A stretch of 64,000 bases of DNA from Watersipora subatra. Lineage: Eukaryota; Bryozoa; Gymnolaemata; Cheilostomatida; Watersiporidae. The stretch spans positions 12,075,869 to 12,139,868 of the forward strand of contig NC_088711.1 of the NCBI RefSeq assembly GCF_963576615.1. Direction: 5' to 3'. Below are positions 12,645 through 25,600 of the stretch, one piece after another; position 1 is the first letter of the stretch, and the number at the start of each line of letters is the position of its first letter. The notes under the pieces were generated by a model. It saw nothing but the letters and a program-made list of their open reading frames with translations, made no database searches and was not told the origin of the DNA. The translations under genes and the position numbers were made by a program.

Positions 12645-12821
12645 CAGGCCTGCCAACCCAAGAATGGGGCAATGCGTGAGATTTGGTTTTGGGGCAATTG
12701 ATGTATCAATGATAGTATGTGTAAAATTGTGGAAATTGGGGCAAAAATCTCACGTATTTTCATTTTTTTTTGGGGTGATTGCGTGAGTCTCACGCCCAAT
12801 GCGTGAGAGTTGGCAGGTATG
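12645..12821. mobile_element. hAT-like MITE, copy 1 (177 bp)
   Basis: The ends are caggcctgccaaccc and gagagttggcaggtatg, which are inverted repeats. It is flanked by a perfect 8-bp duplication TTGGTGAC at 12637-12644 and 12822-12829. Eight-base duplications and CA..TG ends are typical of hAT elements. There is no coding capacity. A second copy is at 59008-59197. Confidence 0.92.
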
Positions 12822-13644
12822 TTGGTGACTTCCGTCCATGTTATAGTCATGCACTGTTACAATGACTGATTATTTGTGTCATGGGTTTATTCTAGACAAC
12901 CACAAAAAAAACAAGGTCATTTGGCACTGTTAGAGGAACTGGTCCTCTTTTACCTCAGTTGTACATCATGTCAGAAGATAAATGGTTGAAGAAATCGGGA
13001 AAGAAAACTGTAAGAGATACGCTAGTCAAAGCACAAACCTTGACAGCAGGTGATGCATCAAGTCTTGTTACTAATAAGCTGCATAATTATGACGACCTAC
13101 TCAGCCCTCTATTACTTCCAAAGTAACCAAACAACATAAATTTTTGGCATTCACTTTTTTATAGGATTGCTGATTGACTCCGCCAGAAGACGGCCAGATG
13201 GACAAAAGGTATTGGATTTAATTGGTCAGGACCCTGACTTGGTAGCTATGGAAGTGAGATATCACAAAGTATGTTTCAGAGAATTCATCCGCCAAGACAC
13301 TAGGACAACACAGCCAGCCGTACAAAGGTAAGCCATTTTGTTTGTCTGCAATCAATCTAACTTGAACATATACTGTATATCTTATATTATCTTAGAATAG
13401 AGCTATCTAGCAATGGCACATTACCTTGCCAAATAGACTGATTATTCTGGGCTTTTTGTGGTCATTGGTGAAAGTTTTTCATTGCTTTTTATATTGATGC
13501 TTTCAGAGAATCAGATCCATACAATGAAACGTACCGGAAATACTTTATGCCATTCTTGAGTAAAGAGGAGCAGTGCACAGATCAAACAGGATCTTGATGT
13601 ATACATAGCATTTTCTTCCAAGTGCAACAAAATCAGTTTTCAAA

Positions 13645-14379
13645 TTGATGGGAAAACCAGTTAACAAAAATATAGTGAGTCTAGCATCAGATCATGAGGA
13701 AGCTGACACAAGAATGATAGCACATATAATGTCCATCATGGAAGACAAAGGATCGAACTGTATGGTGATGATAAAGTGTCAAGATACAGATGTGTTTATG
13801 ATTCGTATATCTTGCGTACATGAGCTTCCATCAGATCAATTGTACTACTTCTGTGGGAAGAAAGAACGAATGCGATACATACACATTGGAAATGTATCAG
13901 GTATTCTAACACCGCTCTACTACCAGGCACTTCTGGGTCTACATGCACTCAGCGGTTGTGATAGTATCAGCGCATTTTATTCAAAGGGAAAGAAATCCTT
14001 TCTGAATTTTCTCAATCAGAACCCTGAGTTCATCAATGTATTAAGCTCTTTGGGCTTGGAGTTTGAGGTAAGTGATGATACTCAGCACTCTATAGAGAAA
14101 CTCATATGCAGGCTTTATAATATTGACACAACTGAAAAGGTCAATGAAGCAAGATATTTGGTTTATTGCTCTCCCTCAAGGATTTCCCAAGCTAACCTTC
14201 ATCCAACCCAAGATGAATTGAGGCTGCATGTAATGAGAGCTGGTTACCAAGCAGCCATATGGCGTAGAGCTGTGCAGCCAACAATTGATCCACCCCTACC
14301 CACTAATCATGGCTGGACTTTGTATAATGGAAATCTCAAAATCACATGGATGACACAGACCCATCGCCTTCTGGTGTGA
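13645..14379 (+). CDS. Open C-terminal segment of the PIN/FEN-like family
   Basis: This 244-codon frame carries three spaced acidic motifs: HEEADTRM (residues 17-24), CQDTDVFM (45-52) and LSGCDSISAFYSKGKK (102-117). FEN1/XPG-type nucleases show E-A-E-A, then D-x-D, then G-C-D followed by a Gly-rich turn, so a PIN-like fold with metal-binding acidic residues is a reasonable inference. The C-terminal HGW...W region fits the same family. It could be translated as a separate protein from Met 13645, but the broken upstream exons and shifted tail argue that it is a fragment of a pseudogene. Confidence 0.5.
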   Translation: MMGKPVNKNIVSLASDHEEADTRMIAHIMSIMEDKGSNCMVMIKCQDTDVFMIRISCVHELPSDQLYYFCGKKERMRYIHIGNVSGILTPLYYQALLGLHALSGCDSISAFYSKGKKSFLNFLNQNPEFINVLSSLGLEFEVSDDTQHSIEKLICRLYNIDTTEKVNEARYLVYCSPSRISQANLHPTQDELRLHVMRAGYQAAIWRRAVQPTIDPPLPTNHGWTLYNGNLKITWMTQTHRLLV

Positions 14380-14426
14380 TGAAAGACATTTTATGTCGCT
14401 GTAAGACAGGATGTTCATCCAAATAA

Positions 14427-16641
14427 ATGGTTATATAATATTGTGTATATGTTAAACTCTATGCAACTTGGAAAGATATAAATATTAAATCTAAAATATG
14501 CTACAAATTCTGATCTTGATTGATGTATTGCAACCTCTTTGCCTTCTCAAAATGATAAACTGGCGAAATTTGAAATTATATCATTAAATTCATGTATTAC
14601 ATAATACATTATGAAAATGTTGTGGTAAGTTGAGAGAATTGTCAATTACATCCTCGGAACAAGCTCCAAATTTTGGTCCAAAAACACATGGAATTGAGTG
14701 GTATTCACAATTATATTTAATACATACTTCAAGTTATGCATATAACTTACATAATAATATTATGTAATATAAATTTAAATCCATCCGTTTTTGAAATCTC
14801 AAAATATGATATTTGAAATTAGCTACAAATTTGGATCTAGTTTGATGTATCACAGTTCCGCTCTGTACTGGTCGAACTTGTAAATTATAAAAATTATATT
14901 ATTAATTTATTGTATCACGTAATACATTATAATTAGTCTGGTGGCTAGTTTAGAAGTGTAGAAACTAGATATTCAGAATCAGCTTAAATTTCTGGTCTAG
15001 AACATTATTTCAGCATATTGTCCATCCTAATATAAAATAAATCACTTTTTTTGAGCACTTTATGGTAGGCTGCTGCTCCACTATATAGCTAGATGGAAGG
15101 GAAATCCCCTTGACAAATGGTCTAGAGATTCGTTTGAATAGATCACTGGATGATGATGGCTGGCGCCAATCTCAGTGTCAAGCTTATCCAATCTAGCTCA
15201 AGTGTTGTCAGCTCTAAGAAAGAACAGGTATAATACCTGTTCTTTCTCATGTTATTAACAATCATTACTTCTTTATTATGTTTATTGTTTCTTTATTATG
15301 TTGCCAATAATAATTATTGGCAACATAACCCTTCCAAAATGTTTGAACATTAATTTCGTAATGTTGGAGCTCAATTAAGCAGTTGGGTCTAGTAGCTAAA
15401 AAGGGCAAGGTGATCAATATTTGTGTATATTAAGAGAATAGCACAGAAAAATGTGCACTCAGCTGGCCTTCAATGTAGACGCAGATTGTGCTGCAGCAGG
15501 ATCTCAAGTCATCAACCCTTGCCAGAGTACCACACCGTGCCCCTTTGCTTAAACCGAGAAAAGGGGGGGCTTCTTATCTTCTACTTTTATTGTTAGCAAG
15601 ATGATGCATGTATTAAATTTGCGTATATGCAGCAAAATTAAGTGTACAATCGAAAATAACAGCCACTCTCTGATTAAACCTTAACCTTTTTGCAGATAAA
15701 TGGACACACCTCTTTCATGACTTCACAGAACATAACAGAGGACTATGGCTAGCAGGAAGTGCATCCCATTTAATTCAGCTACATTTGATCAACTCTCAGG
15801 CGTCAGAACGGAAGATGCGCTACTATTAGCTGTAACAAAAGCAACTTAACATATGGCTTAGTCAACCACCTTTTATTATAAGGATTCACAAGTATTGAGA
15901 TGAAAAAGGAAACAAAAGCATATGTTCTGCTGATCATGTCCGGACAGAGTACCTCCACCAACAATTAACAGATGATCATCTTTTACCAATCAGGCATGGA
16001 AAGTCTTCTTTTCTCTACAGAAATGCAAAATAAATATACATAATTAATGCATCACAGAAGTGTACCAATTGATAAATTGTTAAAACACGCTTATGAGAGA
16101 TTTCCTTTCATTTACTAAGGAGACAAACAGAATTAGGAACAACATTTCATACAAAAAAGAATTATCAGAGATATTGTAGCAGATGACACTTTCTTGATGA
16201 TTTTAGATGACACTTTACTTGATGACTGCAGATTACTTTATTTCCTTGATGAGATAGACAACCTACTGATAGATAACAATACAAGCCCTTGACATAATCT
16301 ATACACTACTCCAAGACGCCTACCAAGTTGCTATGCTCTTAGCTGATTCAACCAAGAATCCAGCAACCACGCGCAATCTTTCTTTGAGTCAGACCAATTA
16401 TGATTGATTTCCTTTAAAACTGACCCAAAAAAAAGATGCTATTTTTTAACCACAAGTTTTTCATCAGTTGTTATTATGTATTGATCACAGCCCTATGCAT
16501 CAGTTTGTTGACTTCGTCCATGACTAACCTTACTGATACAAATCATAGACTAGCCTTCTAGGTTACTATTGAAACATGCCAATGCATAGCCTTCAGTCAG
16601 AAATATATTAAGCTCATATATAACCAAACCAACCAATTCTT
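14427..16641. other. Intergenic stretch between two convergent genes
   Basis: No gene was recognised. About 14480-14640 and 14790-14960 are diverged direct repeats (ctacaaat..gat..ttgatgtat, then tattacataatacattat-like text). Hairpins occur at about 15218-15250 (gaaagaacaggta / tacctgttctttc) and 15299-15326 (gttgccaataat / attattggcaac). TTTATT at 16237-16242 could be the minus-strand poly(A) signal of eIF3D. A small last exon of eIF3D may be hidden here. Confidence 0.4.
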
Positions 16642-19600
16642 TCAACTACTAAGGCAGCTACAATAATCAATGAAGAGATATGCTCTGGTGAAAGAAAGAT
16701 AATACTTACAGTTATTACCCTCATCATCACTGCTTTCCTCTTCCTCATCTGATGACTCATCATCGTCATCATCACTCTCAAAGGTGTTGTCAGGGATGTC
16801 ATAAACTCGCACCATTGGCTGTCAACGAACACCAACCCGTCAATGATAATGATACATATATATTTAATGGTACTATATTAAAGTGCAGCAGTAATTCGCA
16901 AGCTGGCTGACAAATTATTACGATTTTTGAATCCAAAATATGATTGTGATATGTAAGAGTGTAACTAGCGTATGTATTATAGTGTAAGTGTTATAGTGTA
17001 AGTATTATAGTGTAAATATTATAGTGTAAGTATTATAGTGTAAATATTATAGTGTAAGTATTATAGTGTAAGTATAATAGTGTAAGTATTATAGTGTAAG
17101 TATTATAGTGTAAATATTATAGTGTAAGTATTATAGTGTAAGTATTATAGTGTAAGTATTATAGTGTAAGTGTTATAGTGTAAGTATTATAGTGTAAGTA
17201 TTATAGTGTAAGTATTATATTTCTTCATAGTGTAAGTATTATAGTGTAAGTGTTATAGTGTAAGTATTATAATGTAAGTATTATAGTGTAAGTATTATAG
17301 TGTAAGTATTATAGTGTAAGTATTATGGTGTAAGTATTTATCACAAGGTAGGTGAGTGTGATCCAGGAGTGATATTAAAGAATTATTGATTGTAACTCAA
17401 ATGCAGCTGTACTTTTATAAATGTTTTGTATGGCCATTAATGCCATAATTACATACAGTGTAGTTACCTTGCCTGAACCTAACCTTTAAACTGAATAATC
17501 AATCTCCAAATGGCAAATAAAATGCTAAGCGAAAGAAGAACATATACCAATAATATTCTTGCACCTGGTACATAAATTAAATTGTTTAGCTATAAAGATA
17601 CATAGATAAGAAAAATAGAGTATGACTTTACAACACAATATACGATCTATAAAAACAACTTTAAAACTAGGATTCTTGTAAGACATATGCCTAAAACCTT
17701 TATAACCAATAATTTTATAATGAAATAACCAATAATAATAATGCCATTTTATTGTCATATACTTGTTGGAAAATGATAAATTCACCTTATTGGGGTCTTT
17801 CATGATGAGATATTTGCCGTCATCAAGTTTCTTGACGATATCAAGAATGCAGCGGAGAATACCCCAGGCATTGTCCATGTTAAGGTTCATCTGCTGGGCG
17901 AACTCTGCTGGCTTGAATTGCTGCACTCCCAAAACATGGTGATTACGAGAGTCTTTTGGACTTGCACGGGACACAAACCTACACGAGGTAATACTTTATA
18001 TGAAGAACATCTGGCAGACAAATAGAGAAGATGATGTTCTTAAATTTATATAATTTTATTGCCATCTACTGGCTCCGCAGTGTATAAGTTGCTTATGCGA
18101 TATGTGTATTGCAATCACCGGCACAAGAGTTGTGAAATGATACTGATGCAAAATTTGTAGAACAAAAACCTTCAATGCATATTCCAGCGTCAATAATACA
18201 TGAACAAACTGAAACATTCCAAAGCATTGCATACCCAAACTTGAGCTGGTCAGACCCTGCAAGTATTGCACCAGCAGTCCATTTGGCTAGCTTGAAGCTG
18301 TTATTCTTTAGTTCCGTAGCCACCACGGCTCCCCTCTGCGCATCTAGTTTAGTCCTATAATCCACTCCTCCACTAACCTGTAGACGAGCAGTAAAGAGCA
18401 GTGCAAAGAGAGAGAGAGAAAGAGACTATCATATTACACACGTGTGGTACAGAGCAAGATGAAAAGTAAAGGGAAATGAATAAAGACAATGAAGCGATTA
18501 CCTTGGAATCCCACTCGTTAAGAGCTTTTATAGTAATGAACTGCTTATCGCCGCTAGCTCCCTGTACATAACCATCGTGTTCACACCGAACTACGACTTG
18601 TAAATCATTTCCTATGTCAAACTTTCGATATCTGAAATAGACGGAGAAGAATATGTGAACCAACTACACCCTTGTTACGCCGTAAACAGAATGAAACAGC
18701 AACTTCCGAATGTACCAACAAATGCGAGTAAAATCAGGGCTTAGAACAGCTACCCGGTGCCATTTACCTGTAGGCAACTGAGGCAAGTGCAGATATATCT
18801 TCATCGTCTCCGATGAAAGGATTCTCTTTGTCAAACTTGAATTTTTCTTCATGATGTAACACCTAAGGAGATGAGAGGCTCATATCGATCAGAGTGAATA
18901 AAAGTAATACAGCTCGGCTAGCTAGTTTCAATGCCATTTAGTTAATCCTCTGATAATCAATATTAAATGTAAAAAGCAATTATCATTGAAAACTAATAAA
19001 AATACTCTGGGCTCAAGCGTGATCATAGCCAAACTTTGATGAGTACATTACACCATTTATATATTAGTATTGGAGTACAGCAATAATAAGTGCCTATTTG
19101 ATCAATTACTGGATACAAAAAGGCTACCAAAAGCGGAGACAATAAATTTCAGTTTCAACTGATTATGGTTTCATACAACTCTTTTAGCACCGCCATAAGC
19201 GTGAAAAGAAAAAAAGACAGATGACTGAGTCGTACCTGCTGGGCAAAGTTGTGGTTTATATAGGTGGCCTCCATTGAGAGGTTTTTAGGAGAATTTAAAG
19301 CCGTGGTGTTCTCTTCATCTGGAGGTTGCGTAGCTGTTTCGCTAACAGACAACATGTCTGCAAAAGTTGTAGATATACTCACTCTTGTTAAGATACAATA
19401 ACAACAGTTGTAGATGTGGAGACTCTTGTTAAGATATAATAGCAACAGTTGTAGAGGTAGAGACTCTTGTTAAGATATAATAGCAACAGTTGTAGAGGTA
19501 GAGACTCTTGTTAAGATACAATAACAACAGTTGTAGATATACTTACTCTTGTTAAGATACAATAACAGCAGTTGTAGATATACTCACTCTTGTTAAGATA

Positions 19601-22600
19601 CAATAACAACAGTTGTAGATATACTCACTCTTGTTAAGATACAATAGCAGCAGTTGTAGATATACTCACTCTTGTTAAGATACAATAACAACAGTTGTAG
19701 ATATACTCACTCTTGTTAAGATACAATAGCAGCAGTTGTAGATATACTCACTCTTGTTAAGATACAATAGCAGCAGTTGTAGATATACTCACTCTTGTTA
19801 AGATACAATAGAAACAGTTGTAGATATACTCACTCTTGTTAAGATACAATAACAGCAGTTGTAGATATACTCACTCTTGTTAAGATACAATAGCAGCAGT
19901 TGTAGATATACTCACTCTTGTTAAGATACAATAGCAGCAGTTGTAGATATACTCACTCTTGTTAAAAATGAGCACTTTATAAAAAGGAAGAAAATGAGCA
20001 CTTCACTTTTGCAAAGGACAATGACTTTGGGAGACTTTGTGGTGACATAGAGTTATCACAAAAATGTTTTTTCGTAAGTTAAACAGCTATAATAAAATAT
20101 AAACTGATTAGGGAGAAAAAATATTTTGCTATGGCAATGTGGTGAGAGTACAGTCACACCTAGTCATAAATTTTTATCCGTTTCGACGTTTGTTTGAATG
20201 TCAACATGTCACATCTCAAGGCAAGCATTTTTTTAAGAATACCCTGTACTTGAATGCCCTATACTTCCATAATTTATCGTAAAGCTTGAAAACCATGATG
20301 CTAACGTGTATATATACCCTAGGACACTTATATTTCGCTAGTATTTAGTTTCGTGAGTAGCTCACAGAGTGAAATTTCACTGCAACTTAATTTCGCAGCT
20401 CTGATGAGTGCGAAAATATAGTGATGTGAAAATAAATGCAGTGGAACAAACATAATTAGATTCCTCAGGTTCAGTTCACTGCAGGCCTGTATTCACTGGT
20501 TGCAAGTTGGGGGGCTAATGTTAGGTGACTAGTTATGAACACCTGGGGGTGTTGAGGGGGGCGGTGTAAGCCCAAACAGGTTTTTCTTATGTAGGGCCTC
20601 AGCCGGGCCTCTCGTGTGAAGTTTTTAAAAATTTTGTCGAAAAGTATCAACATTTTTTTATTTTTTGAGATTTGTTTTGTTTTAGGTGATGTGACTGACG
20701 AGACGTTTTTAAATTAAAATAGGCAAAACTTGACCGCAGTTAAAACGCTCAAAAAAAGACATCTTTTTCTTTTGAGCGTTTTAATAACGATCAATTTTGC
20801 CAATTTTATTTTAAGTTTATACGAAGGTTTCCACGCTTTCGATGGGACATGGCCAAGTGGATGTTTGGTAAAACTTGATATTTTGCAAACCTTTATAAAG
20901 GTCGTTAACAAGAATATTTTGCCACTGATGATAATAATGCCTAAGAACTACTAAAAGTTGATATTTGTCTCTATGGCTTCGAATAAAGTGATATTCTACA
21001 GCGATAAAAACCGTCTCCATAGCCGTTGGGCAAATAACTTTTCGAATAAATGATGTTGAGGTCGAGTTATCTGAAGAAATTTATCATTGCGTGGGAACGG
21101 ACCAAACAAATCCGTTCGAGTTAACCTTGTGTTTGAGATGAAATGTTACATTTTATCCGAGGTCGAGTTATCCGAGTTTGGCTGTACTTAGCCGCGGAAA
21201 GTTCCTAAAAAACTGGGACGGCTCAGCCGGCCAGCCGCCCCAGGGGAATGCGGGCCTGGTTCACCAATAAGAAAAAAATTTCAATTTGGGACTAGTTTGT
21301 AATTGTGAACCGCAGGTAGAATGGTGTGGGCGAGGTCAATAATGCAATTTGATCGCTTGCTGCCATTTGTTTATTGGACTATCAATGAACAAAGCTATTT
21401 AATTTCGCGTTTTCGTTCGTTATGATAGTTTAGTTTCGCACATGAAATTTTCGCAAGAGGATGACTCCGCGAAAACGCGAAAGTTAAATGAGGCGAATAC
21501 ATAAGTGTCCTAGGGTAGCACTAAAGCAAGCGCATTGTATAAAAACTAAATTTTATGTAAAAACTAAATTAGTAGCAAAATAAAACAAACATTTTCATTG
21601 CCACTTTACCCTTCTAATTAAGGCAAGTGAACTAAAACATTTCGTTGGCGATACAGAGATGTTCAGTGCATAGGTGGAACTGGTGATAGAACTAGTCTAA
21701 TCAAAACTATGCCAACTTCAAATCAATACAACTATTTGTATTTCTTGCTTTACATTTGATGATTTAATATACCATCTAAAACTTTAACATCCATCTACTC
21801 TAATTTAGTAGAAAAGGCATGCTTTCTCCATTTTTACCACTACTACCACTCTGACTTGACTTCTTGAAATCTATAATTTAAAAACTAAAATAGTAAGATA
21901 TGAGACGCTGTTTAATATTATTGGAAAATTGTGGAACTAAACTTTGTGAAAGAGAACTGCATACATATTTACTGATTTTTTTAAAAATGCAATGTTTTAT
22001 GAAACTCGGGATGCCGTATGTTAGAAATCACTCCCCCTCAGATTTTATGTTATATTTTAAAAATTGGTAATATAATAATAAGATAGGGTTTGACTACAGA
22101 AATGAGTATCTAAAACAATATAAATCAGCGATAAGGCTGACCACACCTACTGTACTGACTTAAGGTGGTAGTAATAAACGGGGCATTTAAAACATATCTG
22201 CTCAGTACCCAAGTCGGAGTCATCCCGTTTGTCAAGAAAGATCTTGTCCTTGACCTTCTGCACAACTATGTCCCACGGGTACACCGACCGAGTGCAACAC
22301 ATAAGGGTAGTAAGAATGGCACTTGTAGCGAATACGTTGCCTTGACGTGCGAGCTAGAAAATGAATGCCAAATTTTTTTACAGCATGAACTAGAGCAGCT
22401 TGTTAACCTTGAACTAAAATGAATATGTAAAACAACCATCATACTACATTGCCATAGGCAACAATGATTATTACAACTGATCATGGGATACAATTCAGCA
22501 AGATGACAAAAGCCAAACCTTGCAGCTATTTTAACTTTTACCACGATGACGAAAATGTCAATAGGTTTACATTTCAAGAGATTCACGGATTAAAAAGAAT

Positions 22601-25600
22601 CTTTTACCTTTGAAACCATACTAATTCAAGGTGGAAATGACAAGGAAGTTAACTTGATTAAATGGAACAGTAATAGCGTCATTTGTTACATCGAAAGTTA
22701 GAACATTTAACATCTACAACTTTTACTTTGTTTGAGCTTCTACTTTCTATTCATATATAATTATAGTGGAACCTCTACTAACGAAGTTCATTTCGGAAAC
22801 CATTTCATAAGGAGAAAATTTCATATAAAATCGATTTCACCATATAATTGCCCTAATCTGTACCATGCCTCCACAAAACTCAGAAACAATGTAACAAATA
22901 CGTGCTATTGTTAAATTACTACATAAATAGAAAAAACACAAAAAAAGGAAAGACCAAAGAAAAGACGTTTGGCTGTCTGGACGACGCTAAGCAGAGATGG
23001 CAAGGAGTGGGAGGATGGCAGACAGAAAATATTAATGTGGTATTGTTTTCTTTGTTTTGTTCAGAATGAATGTTTTTTAAGAATGTAAGTAGAACAATTT
23101 ATTTTCACCGATACAAACTAAAAAACTGTCATCATACAGAGAACATGAATTGCTAGAAACTAAAAGTTGTCCTCCTCTGTATGTAATATATGATAACTTC
23201 GAATTGTACAACGAACAAAGATAAAACAATTGTCGTTTACTGACTTTCACCAAGTTAGGAAACAAACAAATGGGTCAATATTTGAAAGGTTTTTCAGTAT
23301 TTTGTACCTAGAAGCATCTTTCGTACGTCAAAGCAAAATGTCTACCAAATGACATTTTGTAACTTGAAAATGTTGTAGGTAGAGTCTCTCGTAAGCAGAG
23401 GTTCTGCTGTATTTGTAAAGTTCAGTTTATGTTCAACCAATATCAACCTCAATGAATGTTTTAGAATAATTCTGCTCTCTCTTAAATAATAGAATATTGT
23501 GTACGTTTACCTTGCGAATGATCGGGTCATCAGTGGTGGTAACCGAGTGAATGGTCTTGTTCATCCTCTGCAATTTCTTGTCTGAGCGAGTGTTCACCCT
23601 GTCATATCTCTTGTCATAGAGTGCAAGGGAACCAGCGACATACCTATAACATTCCATTACGATGCACAGACCAGTGGGTAAAAGTAGTAGCGAGAAGTTA
23701 AAAAGTAAATTAAAAGTGGTGTGAAAGTAGACTTGCAACCGGATAAAATACCAGCTAAATATGAGAGAAGATTAGCTACACTCAGGCACTAGGTTAATGT
23801 TGGTTGTTGGTAAATGCTGGGTGTGAAGTCCTAAAATACTCATAACTAGAGTTGCCCCGATTTTGGTATCGGAATCGGTATCAGTGCCGATATGGGTGTC
23901 AAGTATCTGAATCGGAATCGGCCGATCTTTTCTTAAAAAATCTGAAACTTCCGATACTTTTTACAGATCAACTATTTAGCAAAAAACCGTATTTTAGCCT
24001 GCTACGCTAATAAAAATAATCAGCTGTAAGCTTCTTACTCTTACCTAATGAACTTCAGGCTTGCCACACAATTTACTTCATGTCTATAGCCTGATCAACA
24101 CAGCGGAGGAAACTTTTTAGCCAGGACGTAATCACAAAGTATGGTATTTCCCAATTGCAGCGATAGGATTTATTGCAGCCAATCACAAACAAGATAACAA
24201 AGATGGGAAGTAGAGTTGCCCCGATTTTGGTATCGGAATCGGTATCGGTGCCGATATGAGTGTCAAGTATCTGAATCGGTATCGGCCGATCTTTTCTTAA
24301 AAAATCTGAACCTTCCGATACTTTTTACAGATCAACCATTTAGCAGAAAACTGTATTTTAGCCTGCTACACTAATAAAAAAATCATCAGCTGTAAGCTTC
24401 TTACTTTTACTTAATGAATTTCAGGCCTGCCACACAATTTATTTCATGTCAATAGCCTGATCAACACAGCGAAGGAAACTTTTTAGCCAAAACGTAAACA
24501 AAAAGTGTGGTATTTCCCAATTACAGCGATAGGTTTTATTGCAAGCAATCACGAACAAGATAACAAAAATGAGAGACAAGAACGCAGTGTAATATTTCTA
24601 TTTACTAGCATTACGAAAGTAATTTAAACAGTCGACGCATAAAGTTATCTATCACTCTCTTGATCCTGACGATACAATGGATCGTTTGTATTGTCCAAAA
24701 AACGGTAACCCCAGTGGCGTATCGGTATGTAGCCTGTCCTCCAACACCTGTTGCAAGGGAATCCCCCTTCAGTACGCTTGGCTACATTGATAATGATGGA
24801 AGAAAAGAGACGTCTTACTGAGATGATCGAATCACTAACGGTTTTTAAAAGAACATTGATTTGCTCTAAACTTGTACAGGCACAGCAGTTCATCCAACAA
24901 TAGAAGAGGGACTTTGTTATCACAGATAGAACTGTACCACTAACAGTAATTACCTTTATTTACAAATTACAAGAAACATGGACTGTTTTGTTACTACATG
25001 CACGGTATGTCAGTATGTGAATATGTATATATTTTTTTCCATAAATGCAAACAAATGAATACAATAATATTCATGTTTTCTTTGCATTATGTTTGTATTT
25101 GCATAATAAAATGAGCTACTATCTATGCAACACAAAAGATCTGAATCGGTATCTGAATCGGATTATTTTTCAATTAGGATCGGTATATCGGATCGGTATC
25201 TGAATCGGCTGGTGAATTTAAAATCGGGGCATCTCTAATGGGAAGCAAGAACGCAGTGTAATATTTCTAGTTACAAGCATTACGAAAGTAATTTAAACAG
25301 TCGATGCATAAAATTATCTATCACTTTCTTGATCCTGACGATATAATGTATCGTTTGTATTGTACAAAAATGGTAACCCCAGTGGCTTGTCGGTATTTGG
25401 CCTGTCCTCCATCATCTGTGGCAAGTGAGTCCCCCCTTCGGTACGCCTGGCTACATTGATAGTGATGGAAGAAAGAGGCGTCTTACTGAGAGAATTGAAC
25501 CACTAACGGTAATTAAAAGAAACATTGATTTGCTCTAAACTTGAACAGGCGCAGCAGTTCATCCAGCAATAGAAGAGAGACTCGTTATCACAGAGAGAAC

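Larger units (their letters stand above)
12131..14426 (+). pseudogene. Damaged copy of a dispersed PIN/FEN-like gene family
   Basis: Several pieces match, in order, a gene family I know as repeated in many aquatic invertebrate genomes. They are: a Cys/His segment NLVCHYACHKKYC (about 12320-12360); about 12897-13125 ending in a stop; exon 13165-13327 with DLVAMEVRYHKVCFREFIR and a good GT donor; exon 13507-13596 (SDPYNETYRKYF) ending in a stop; and the open segment 13645-14379. The long middle part expected between the last two is missing. Reading one base out of frame near 14350 gives a Cys-rich tail (DILCRCKTGCSSK) to a stop at 14426, so the end is frameshifted as well. Early stops, a deletion and a frameshift make this a decayed copy. 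AATAAA is at 14422. A hAT-like MITE (12645-12821) sits between its first two pieces. Confidence 0.65.
20317..21515. mobile_element. Mariner-like TA-flanked element, outer layer of a nest
   Basis: Terminal inverted repeats ccctaggacacttat / ataagtgtcctaggg are bounded by TA on both sides (20315-20316, 21516-21517). The non-nested part, about 410 bases, is rich in tttcgc motifs. A hAT-like element (20482-21258) is inserted inside it. It lies in the eIF3D intron between exons 19357 and 22209. Confidence 0.85.

Noticed and set aside
16970..17335. Possible CRISPR array
   Set aside because: Units are 14 bases, directly adjacent with no spacers, inside an intron of an animal gene; it is a minisatellite. 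The same holds for 19365-19968 and 63576-64000.
22165..22422. 85-codon plus-strand ORF
   Set aside because: It is the complement of an eIF3D exon (22209-22353) that reads [14 protein letters not shown] on the minus strand with correct splice sites and phases.
24645..24923. 92-codon minus-strand ORF with [18 protein letters not shown]
   Set aside because: It is inside a non-autonomous hAT-like element; the related outer copy has this frame broken, so it is unlikely to be a gene.
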